Part shown: piece by piece, positions 57,840-64,000 of the stretch
How positions within the stretch are numbered: position 1 is the stretch's first letter
Layout of the letters: each line of letters starts with the position of its first letter
NCBI RefSeq assembly: GCF_019904235.1
Contig: NZ_CP063202.1
Span: forward strand, 992,001 to 1,056,000
Direction of reading: 5' to 3'
From: Erythrobacter sp. SCSIO 43205
Lineage (GTDB): Bacteria; Pseudomonadota; Alphaproteobacteria; Sphingomonadales; Sphingomonadaceae
Length of the DNA: 64,000 nucleotides
The notes under the pieces: model-generated
The model's database searches: none
What the model saw: the letters and a program-made list of their open reading frames with translations, nothing else
Told to the model about the DNA's origin: nothing
Translations under genes and position numbers: made by a program

Positions 57840-59738
57840 TTAGCGCGCAAGCCAGCTGGCGATGAGTTTTGCAAAACCATCGCTGTTATGGGCGGCGGAA
57901 GGGCGCACATTATTGGGGCACTCAAGGCAATAAGCCTGCACGCCCTGCGCGCTGGTGAGCAATTGTGCATCGCTGGCAATCTGGCTCAACAGCACCTCGC
58001 GTTGGCGCGCGGTCATTGCGAATAGATCGCTCCCGCGAGTTTGTTCCGCCGGAGCTGCTGAATTGGTCAGAAGCTGGCGGATGAGTGAATCGTAACCCGA
58101 TGGCGATTTACCAAGGAAGCGCGTGCTCCAGTCATCGTCTTCAAGCCCGGCTTGCGCCGCGACCCATTGCAGCGCATCGCCAAGCCCGCCGAACTGATCG
58201 ACAAGGCCAAGCTGGCGCGCAGTGCCGCCATCCCACACGCGCCCTTGTGCGATTTCATCGACGCGCGCTGTGGTCATATTGCGCGCTTGGGCAACGCGAG
58301 TGAGAAATTCTGAATAGGTGTTTTCGACAGAGGCCTGAAGGATGGCGTCAATCTCTGGTGTAAAACCATCAATCAGGTCCGGTTGGCCCGACAGAGGCGT
58401 TGTGCGATAGCCGGCTGCATTGACGCCGATTTCAGCGGCGGTGTTTTCAAATGTCGGAATAAAAGCAAAGACGCCGATGGAACCTGTGATCGTCTCTGGC
58501 TGAGCAAAAATGCGATCAGCTTTGGTTGCCACCCAATAACCGCCGCTAGCTGCGACATTGGCAAAGGACACCGCAACCGGCACGTCTTTTTCAGCGCGGA
58601 AGCGTTCAACCGCAAGGCGAATGTCTTCCGATGCCATGGCAGAGCCGCCGGGGGAATCGACCCGCACCACAAGCCCTTTCACATTATCGTCGATCAAGGC
58701 TTCGTCGAGCAGCTTTACGATACGCTCGCCGCCCGCTGCACCCGGACCTGCCTCGCCATCAACGATGGTGCCTGCGATGGTGACAACCGCGATTTCATTG
58801 CTGGATGAGCCAGTGCCAGGACCAATATCGGCAAGGTAGGGGGCAAATTCGCTTTTGGCGTAAGCACCCGGTTTCTTGTCGTAAGGATCCTCTCCAGCGA
58901 CAGTGGCAATGTGTTCGCCAAATTCGACCCGCGTGCCGATTTTATCGACGAGCCCTGCATCAAGCGCTGCTTTGGCAAGGTCGCCCGATGAGCCTTCCAC
59001 CCAAGCGACGGGATCGCTGATAACCCGGTCGAGCTCCAGTGATGGGCGCGCCTTTTTAACATTAGCCTGCCATTCCTCCCAAAGCGCGCCGTAAAGGCTG
59101 GCCTGATTTTCAAGCGCTGCCTCGGAAGGGGCGCTGAGAATATAGGGCTCAACCGCCGATTTGAACGTGCCCACGCGGTAGACGCGCATATTGACCTTGA
59201 GCTTGTCGAGGAGGCCAGCGTAATAGAGCCGCGCGCCGCCGGGCCCTGCGATCACTGCGCCGCCCATGGGATCAACCCAAACCTCACTTGCGTGAGAGGC
59301 AAGGTGCATATGGTCATCACCATAGCCCAGTGCATAGGTCAAAACCGGCTTTTCGGCTTTGCGCACGCGGTCCATCGCATCGGCGATTTCCTGCATATGA
59401 ACCTGTCCCCCGCCGATAAATCCGGTGAGGTCAAGAACGACAGCTTTCACCCGGTTATCGCTCGCCGCATGATCAAGCGCGCGCACCATGTCTCGCGCCA
59501 GGATTTCAACCGGAGGGGCAGAACCGCTGAGCAGCGTATCGAGCGGGTCGACTTCGCTTTTCTCTTCCACGACAAAGCCGGTCATATCGATGTACAAAGC
59601 GCCATCGCGCACCTGACCGGGGTTGGGGGTGGCAGAAAGGATGCTGAACAGCATGACGAAGAACAAAAGCATGAACACAAGGACAAGCCCGTCCTTGATG
59701 CCGACGATAATCTTCCACGCTTTGCCCAAAAAGCTCAT
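57840..59738 (-). CDS. sppA: Signal peptide peptidase SppA, long form (632 aa)
   Basis: Inner-membrane serine/lysine protease that removes cleaved signal peptides. It has an N-terminal membrane anchor (residues 18-38: LVLVFMLLFFVMLFSILSA) and two tandem ClpP-fold domains. The general base Lys193 is in VGTFKSAVEPY, in the first domain, and the nucleophile Ser398 is in ANVAASGGYW, in the second, matching the long SppA layout in E. coli (TYKSAVEPF, ASGGYW). ATG 59738 follows AAGGAATTCAA. It is divergent from pyrB (147 bases between starts). Confidence 0.93.
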   Translation of the reverse strand: MSFLGKAWKIIVGIKDGLVLVFMLLFFVMLFSILSATPNPGQVRDGALYIDMTGFVVEEKSEVDPLDTLLSGSAPPVEILARDMVRALDHAASDNRVKAVVLDLTGFIGGGQVHMQEIADAMDRVRKAEKPVLTYALGYGDDHMHLASHASEVWVDPMGGAVIAGPGGARLYYAGLLDKLKVNMRVYRVGTFKSAVEPYILSAPSEAALENQASLYGALWEEWQANVKKARPSLELDRVISDPVAWVEGSSGDLAKAALDAGLVDKIGTRVEFGEHIATVAGEDPYDKKPGAYAKSEFAPYLADIGPGTGSSSNEIAVVTIAGTIVDGEAGPGAAGGERIVKLLDEALIDDNVKGLVVRVDSPGGSAMASEDIRLAVERFRAEKDVPVAVSFANVAASGGYWVATKADRIFAQPETITGSIGVFAFIPTFENTAAEIGVNAAGYRTTPLSGQPDLIDGFTPEIDAILQASVENTYSEFLTRVAQARNMTTARVDEIAQGRVWDGGTARQLGLVDQFGGLGDALQWVAAQAGLEDDDWSTRFLGKSPSGYDSLIRQLLTNSAAPAEQTRGSDLFAMTARQREVLLSQIASDAQLLTSAQGVQAYCLECPNNVRPSAAHNSDGFAKLIASWLAR

Positions 59739-59885
59739 TTGAATTCCTTGAAAATCTCGACCCTGAACGCGCAAACGAAGGGCATGGTTCCTTGAACCAT
59801 AAGCACGCAATCGCCAAACTTCTAGGGGAAGCGGTCAAGCTTTGGGTTGAGCGTCGTTCAGAGCTCGACTAAAGGCGTGGCTTTA

Positions 59886-60920
59886 ATGGACAACACGCAA
59901 GACCAATGCGCGAGCGACGTTTTGAACTCGGGTCGATTTCCCGATGGACGAAACGCGTTTCCCCACACCAGCCTTACTGGCATAAGCCAGTTGGAACGGC
60001 ACGAGATCCTCTATCTCCTGGCATCTGCTGAAGAGTGGGTGGAATTGAACCGGGGCAGCAACAAGCGCTCTGAATTGTTGAGCGGGCTCACCATCATCAA
60101 TGCCTTCTTCGAAAACTCGACCCGCACGCTTTTGTCTTTTGAAATTGCGGGCAAGCGCTTGGGCGCTGATGTCGTCAATATGCACGCCGCGCAATCGAGC
60201 GTTAAAAAAGGCGAGACGCTGATTGATACCGCGATCACCCTTAACGCGATGCGCGCCGATGCGATTGTTATTCGCCACGGCTCAAGCGGGGCGACGCAGC
60301 TCATTGCGGATAAGGTCGATTGCCCGGTTCTCAACGCAGGCGATGGGCAGCACGAACACCCGACGCAGGCGCTTCTCGATGCGCTGGCGTTGCGCAAAGC
60401 ATTGGCTGAGCGCGGCGAGGGGAGCGAAGACTTCACCGGGCGAACCATTTTGATCTGTGGTGACATCCTTCACAGCCGCGTCGCGCGCTCAAACATCCTG
60501 TGCCTTCAAGCAATGGGTGCCAGCGTTCGCTTATGCTCGCCCCCTGCGCTTATGCCGCAAGGGGTGGAGATGATGGGCGCGCAAGTATTCCATGACTTCG
60601 ATGCGGCTCTTGAAGGGGTGGATGTTGTCATGATGCTGCGCCTTCAGTCGGAACGTATGTCAGGCCAATTCATCCCCTCGGCGCGCGAATATCATCACCT
60701 TTATGGCCTGACGAAAGCGCGGCTTGAGCGGGCGGCGCCTGACGCACTGGTGATGCATCCCGGGCCGATGAACAGGGGCGTAGAGATCGATAGTGAGGTC
60801 GCGGACATGATCGGGCGCTCGATCATCACCAGTCAGGTTGAGATGGGCGTCGCGATCCGCATGGCCTGTCTCGATGTGCTGACCCGGAAAACGCGCGGCG
60901 TTGAGGGGGGGTCGGCATGA
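59886..60920 (+). CDS. pyrB: Aspartate carbamoyltransferase (344 aa)
   Basis: Second step of pyrimidine synthesis: carbamoyl phosphate plus aspartate to carbamoyl aspartate. Catalytic signature Ser78-Thr-Arg-Thr81 in [12 protein letters not shown], then [24 protein letters not shown] and [16 protein letters not shown] 59886 was chosen over an in-frame ATG 39 bases earlier: the first protein residues start there and homologues are about this length. It overlaps the dihydroorotase-like gene by four bases (ATGA), so the two are made together. Confidence 0.95.
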   Translation: MDNTQDQCASDVLNSGRFPDGRNAFPHTSLTGISQLERHEILYLLASAEEWVELNRGSNKRSELLSGLTIINAFFENSTRTLLSFEIAGKRLGADVVNMHAAQSSVKKGETLIDTAITLNAMRADAIVIRHGSSGATQLIADKVDCPVLNAGDGQHEHPTQALLDALALRKALAERGEGSEDFTGRTILICGDILHSRVARSNILCLQAMGASVRLCSPPALMPQGVEMMGAQVFHDFDAALEGVDVVMMLRLQSERMSGQFIPSAREYHHLYGLTKARLERAAPDALVMHPGPMNRGVEIDSEVADMIGRSIITSQVEMGVAIRMACLDVLTRKTRGVEGGSA

Positions 60921-62158
60921 AGCAAACAAACCCCCTCACGATCATCAATGGGCAAATCGTTACGCTGCAAGGCCTTGTTAAAGGCGCGGTGCGATGCGTT
61001 GAGGGCTTGATCGAAGCGGTCGGTTCGGATGTCGCGCCGCAAGAAGGTGACGATATTATCGACGCGCGCGGCAAGCTGATTGCACCGGGCATCGTCGATT
61101 TTGGTGTCTTTGCGATTGATAAGCCTGCGTTTCATTTTGGCGGGATTACGCGCGCGGCTTTGATGCCCGACCAATCCCCGCCGCTCGATTATCCCAGCCG
61201 CGTCAATTACATCGCGAAAAGTGGCAAGCCCGACCTTTGGGTTCACCCACTCGCAGCGGCGACACGCGGGCTTGAGGGGCGCGAGCTTGCCGAGATTGCC
61301 TTGATGCGAGAAGCAGGCGCGCGCGGGGTCGCAACCGGTCGCCAATGGATAGCCGATAGCGGCGTGATGCTGCGGCTTTGCCAATATGCCGCGATGCTTG
61401 ACCTTGTAGTGGTCACCCACGCCGAGGATGCAGCCCTTGTGGGCAATGCGAGCGCCACGGCAGGAGAGATTGCGACACGGTTGGGCCTGCCAAGCGCCCC
61501 TGCCGAAGCAGAAGCGCTTGCGATCGCGCGCGACATTGCTCTGGCAGAGCTAAGCGGCGCTCGGCTTCATTTCCGCCAAGTCACGACGGCTGCGGGCTTT
61601 GATCTGGTACGAAGCGCCAAGGCCAAAGGCGTTCGCGTCACTTGCGGGATAACGCCCGCGCATTTCATGCTATCCGACCTTGCCACAGTTGATTTCCGCA
61701 CTTTCACAAGGCTTTCACCGCCTTTGCGCAGCGAAGCTGATCGCAAAGCCGCACTTGCCGCGATTGCGGACGGAACCGTCGATGTGATCGCTAGCGGCCA
61801 CGACCCACGCGGGCCAGAGGATAAGCGGCTGCCATTTGCGGATGCTGAACCCGGCATGGCAGGAGCAGAGACGTTGCTCGCCATGGTGATGGGGCTGGTG
61901 CGTGATGAACACATCGATATGCCGCGCGCATTTGCTCTTTTGAGCGGTAATCCAGCAAATCTTCTAGGTGTGCCTGCGGGGGCGCTTGAAGCCGGGCTGG
62001 AGGCCGATATTGCGGTTGTCGATCCCGATGCGCCCTGGGTGGTGAACCGGGCAAAGATGGCCGCGACCGCCGATAATACCCCGTTTGATATGCAAGGGGT
62101 CGAGGGCCGGGTGCGCGCGCTGGTCAAAGGCGGCGTTTCTATCACTGACCGGGCATAA
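60917..62158 (+). CDS. pyrC': Dihydroorotase-like subunit lacking the zinc ligands (PyrC'), 413 aa
   Basis: Amidohydrolase-fold protein related to dihydroorotase. Catalytic dihydroorotases have a metal-binding HxH in PG(L/I)DxHVHxR and a later DHAPH. Here these read [14 protein letters not shown] and [13 protein letters not shown]: the HxH and the DHAPH are missing, so it should be inactive as a hydrolase. It keeps the rest of the fold ([58 protein letters not shown]). In Pseudomonas the pyrB-pyrC' pair forms an ATCase holoenzyme in which the inactive PyrC' is structural; the overlap with pyrB supports this here. An active dihydroorotase must be encoded elsewhere. Confidence 0.9.
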   Translation: MKQTNPLTIINGQIVTLQGLVKGAVRCVEGLIEAVGSDVAPQEGDDIIDARGKLIAPGIVDFGVFAIDKPAFHFGGITRAALMPDQSPPLDYPSRVNYIAKSGKPDLWVHPLAAATRGLEGRELAEIALMREAGARGVATGRQWIADSGVMLRLCQYAAMLDLVVVTHAEDAALVGNASATAGEIATRLGLPSAPAEAEALAIARDIALAELSGARLHFRQVTTAAGFDLVRSAKAKGVRVTCGITPAHFMLSDLATVDFRTFTRLSPPLRSEADRKAALAAIADGTVDVIASGHDPRGPEDKRLPFADAEPGMAGAETLLAMVMGLVRDEHIDMPRAFALLSGNPANLLGVPAGALEAGLEADIAVVDPDAPWVVNRAKMAATADNTPFDMQGVEGRVRALVKGGVSITDRA

Positions 62159-62163
62159 AAATG

Positions 62164-62195
62164 GCCCCCGAAGAGCGGTGGGCTCATCCGGGGGC
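62164..62195. terminator. Bidirectional terminator between pyrC' and the SPOR gene
   Basis: GCCCCCG (62164-62170) pairs with CGGGGGC (62189-62195). The plus strand continues GTTTCG; on the minus strand it is followed by TTTTTATG (five T next to the stem). It ends the leftward SPOR transcript and probably the pyrB-pyrC' transcript too. Confidence 0.6.
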
Positions 62196-62240
62196 AGTTT
62201 CGCTGAAGCGTCGTAAATTGCTTAAGCGGGGGAAAGTCTC

Positions 62241-63662
62241 TTAGCGAGCGGCCACACGAACACCGCTTTTCACCGCGCCTGCCGGTGGGCTGGATTTTGC
62301 ATAAGCAAAGCAGCCGCCGCCCGAACGTTTGACCGAGCCGCAAACTGAACGGGCATCGCGCGCGCCAAAGCCAGCAGCGGCGACACGGAAGAAAGTGCGT
62401 CCATTGACTTCGGCTTCGGTGAAGACCGCGTCATGACCGCGCAGGGCCGGATAACGGCGCTGAAATTCTTTCCATTTGGCCTCAGCCACTTCGCGGCTGT
62501 TGAACGCGCCAAGCTGAATGAGGTGGGTGTCGGCAGCGCCCGTTTTAGGAGCGCTGGCCTGAGCAGTGCGAGTTGGCGCCGTGCGGGTTGGCGCGGGCTT
62601 TGGCGCAGCAGCGCGCGGTGCGGGTGCTGCAGCGGGCTTGGGCGTTGCTTGCACAACTTCGTTTGACACAAACCGGCGTGCGGCAGGTTTCGGTGCGACC
62701 GCTGCAACCGACGGGGCGGGAGCAGGAGCCGCAGCCCTCGCCGGAGTTGGCGCGCGATCGCCACCGGTTACACCGTCATAATCTGCAAGGCCCATAGCCA
62801 TCGCTTCGCTTTCACGCGGTGCCGGGGCGGATGCTTTGACCGGAGCGGGATTTGCGGCAGCCTTGGGCGCTGCAACAGGTGCAGGCTCAGCGCTGGCGAG
62901 TTGTTCCACCTCGGCAACCGTGTCCGCAAAGGCTGGGAAGTTGGCAAGCGCAAGGTGTTGCGGTTGGCCTGCATCGTTCACAGGCTTAAGGCCAAGCAGG
63001 GTTGAAACGCGCAGCATATGATCTTCTGGACGCGCGCTTGCAGCCCAATCGGAAAGGCGCGCATCAAGCTGATCGGCGGGCACATCTTCTGCGGCCATCA
63101 CGCGCGCTGCACGCCAATTGCCAGCAAGCGCATAGGCATAGGCAAGGTTTTGACGCGACTTTGGCGAAGTGCTGCCTTCGCGAATGCTCTCGATGAGGAT
63201 TTGAACGCCTCGCTCGGCTTCACCTGCAAGCGCAAGTGCAAGGCCAAGGTCAGCGCGCGGGACACTGTTCTGGCGCGCTTGAAGTTCGCGTACGGCCGCC
63301 GCGTTGTCGCCGATCGCCGTTTTGGCAAGCGCATAGCTTAAGACAGTGCGACCGCGACTGTCGCCAAGTTCCATCGCATCGCCAAATGCGGTTGCTGCCG
63401 ATGCAAAGCGACCAGCTTCAAGATAGGCGCTGCCGAGGATGGCGCGGTATTCAGGGTCACGTGGGGAGGCGAGCACGGCGGCTTCTGCGTGCGATACGGC
63501 CTTGTCCACATTGCCTTTCGCCAAAGCGTTTTCGGCCTTGGTGAACGAAACCTGCGCAGGCGGTGCGGAAGACGCACAGCTGGCAAGCGCAAGGCTCGCA
63601 AGCGCAGAGCCCATGATCAGCCCCAATTTGGGACCGCTGGTGCGTGATGAATGACGAGCCAT
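62241..63662 (-). CDS. TPR- and SPOR-domain lipoprotein (473 aa)
   Basis: Lipobox LALASCAS (signal peptidase II site) after a basic start. Residues about 35-230 form TPR-like helical repeats (ALAKGNVDKAVSHAEAAVLASPRDPEYRAILGSAYLEAGRF). A long Ala/Pro-rich linker (about 265-380) leads to a C-terminal SPOR domain (HLIQLGAFNSREVAEAKWKEFQRRYPAL...), which binds glycan strands stripped of peptides at the division site. ATG 63662 follows AGGGGAAAC. Probably a periplasmic or outer-membrane cell-division or envelope protein. Its partner may be the gene immediately upstream. Confidence 0.88.
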   Translation of the reverse strand: MARHSSRTSGPKLGLIMGSALASLALASCASSAPPAQVSFTKAENALAKGNVDKAVSHAEAAVLASPRDPEYRAILGSAYLEAGRFASAATAFGDAMELGDSRGRTVLSYALAKTAIGDNAAAVRELQARQNSVPRADLGLALALAGEAERGVQILIESIREGSTSPKSRQNLAYAYALAGNWRAARVMAAEDVPADQLDARLSDWAASARPEDHMLRVSTLLGLKPVNDAGQPQHLALANFPAFADTVAEVEQLASAEPAPVAAPKAAANPAPVKASAPAPRESEAMAMGLADYDGVTGGDRAPTPARAAAPAPAPSVAAVAPKPAARRFVSNEVVQATPKPAAAPAPRAAAPKPAPTRTAPTRTAQASAPKTGAADTHLIQLGAFNSREVAEAKWKEFQRRYPALRGHDAVFTEAEVNGRTFFRVAAAGFGARDARSVCGSVKRSGGGCFAYAKSSPPAGAVKSGVRVAAR

Positions 63663-63724
63663 TTTCGTTTCCCCTAGTGGTTTGATTTTCTTCAGTGTCT
63701 TCGTCGGTTGAATGAATGTCATGG

Positions 63725-64000
63725 TCAGCCCTTCCTGACCGCTTTGGGCCTCATGCGCCGGGCAAGGGCATCGAGATCGGCAATTTCGCCGAGCATCTGG
63801 TCAAGCGCCTCAGTCACCAGCACTTGCGCGCTTTTGCCCTTCATCGTGGCAGCAAGGCGCAGTTTGAGGTGACGGTCCGGGTCAAGGCGCAAGGTGAAAG
63901 CGGCGCGGCGTTCAGGCTTGCTGGCTTTGGCGGCTGCTTTCCTTTGACCTTTGGATTTTTTCTTGGCGCTGCGCTTCGGCTTGCTCGCGCTCGCCTCATC
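63725..64000 (-). CDS. Basic protein with a C-terminal RHH/CopG-like region (partial)
   Basis: Only the last 91 codons are in the window; the start lies to the right. The N-terminal visible part is very basic (KPKRSAKKKSKGQRKAAAKASKPERRAAFTLRL), followed by a ribbon-helix-helix-like segment (RLDPDRHLKLRLAATMKGKSAQVLVTEALDQMLGEIADLD). Such proteins lie next to a ParA-type ATPase in related genomes, where they serve in chromosome or pole organisation; that neighbour is outside the window. The stop lies 62 bases before the SPOR gene start. Confidence 0.75.
   Translation of the reverse strand, partial: DEASASKPKRSAKKKSKGQRKAAAKASKPERRAAFTLRLDPDRHLKLRLAATMKGKSAQVLVTEALDQMLGEIADLDALARRMRPKAVRKG

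Noticed and set aside
1..64000. CRISPR arrays, rRNA genes and complete insertion sequences.
   Set aside because: No regularly spaced repeats, rRNA sequence or transposase gene were seen in the window.

Overview
The window looks like chromosomal DNA of an alphaproteobacterium of the order Sphingomonadales, most likely an Erythrobacter-type organism. Reasons: the TonB-receptor-rich gene content, the pyrB/pyrC' overlap next to sppA and a TPR-SPOR lipoprotein, and the style of the plasmid-type genes (strawberry-notch helicase, ArdC, DUF2493, MobF relaxase) typical of sphingomonad mobile elements. This placement rests on protein character alone; no rRNA gene is present.

Layout. (1) 1-15.6 kb: the end of an integrated conjugative or mobilizable element. 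It holds a MobF relaxase running off the left edge, a TraD-type coupling protein and a TrwA-like accessory protein in the R388 order, then a LuxR solo, a MarR-like regulator, SSB, ArdC, a DUF2493 protein, a RES-Xre toxin-antitoxin pair, an AbiE pair with a frameshifted toxin, a scrap of a parB-like gene, an integrase remnant and a HigB-type toxin broken by a REP-like palindrome. (2) 15.7-23.1 kb: a leftward run of small-enzyme genes (pirin, two CPBP membrane proteases, a beta-lactamase-like hydrolase, a secreted HExxH peptidase, a DUF1772 protein, an NmrA-like protein, an AraC regulator). (3) 23.4-27.2 kb: an iron-type TonB receptor operon with a PepSY membrane protein, behind a putative Fur box. 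(4) 27.4-34.5 kb: a complete sucrose-use cluster (LacI regulator, sugar transporter, TonB receptor, GH68 fructosyl hydrolase, ROK fructokinase) with twin LacI operators between the divergent arms.

(5) 35.1-41.3 kb: the most unusual region. Two converging operons overlap at their ends. Rightward: a small regulator, a MazG-like NTP pyrophosphohydrolase and a uracil-DNA-glycosylase-like protein. Leftward: an acyl-carrier-like protein, an XRE repressor, an ImmA/IrrE metalloprotease fused to a chagasin-like protease-inhibitor domain, a papain-like cysteine peptidase and a thymidylate-synthase-like protein. A DUF2971 gene flanks them. I read this as a candidate undescribed conflict or defence system that combines uracil/thymine nucleotide chemistry with a protease-inhibitor pair.

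(6) 42.1-51.4 kb: a second plasmid-type block (ParB-like protein, Phd-ParE, a 1416-residue methyltransferase/strawberry-notch helicase, a toprim primase-like protein, a lytic transglycosylase). It shares leader motifs with the left block. Scraps of parB (near 14.2 kb) and of the helicase gene (near 44.6 kb) show repeated acquisition and decay of related elements. (7) 53.1-56.6 kb: a trypsin-like autotransporter, then a tRNA-Val(CAC). (8) 57.8-64 kb: core genes sppA, pyrB, a dihydroorotase-like pyrC', a SPOR lipoprotein and the end of a basic DNA-binding-type protein.

All functions are inferred from reading the translated sequence; no database search was run.
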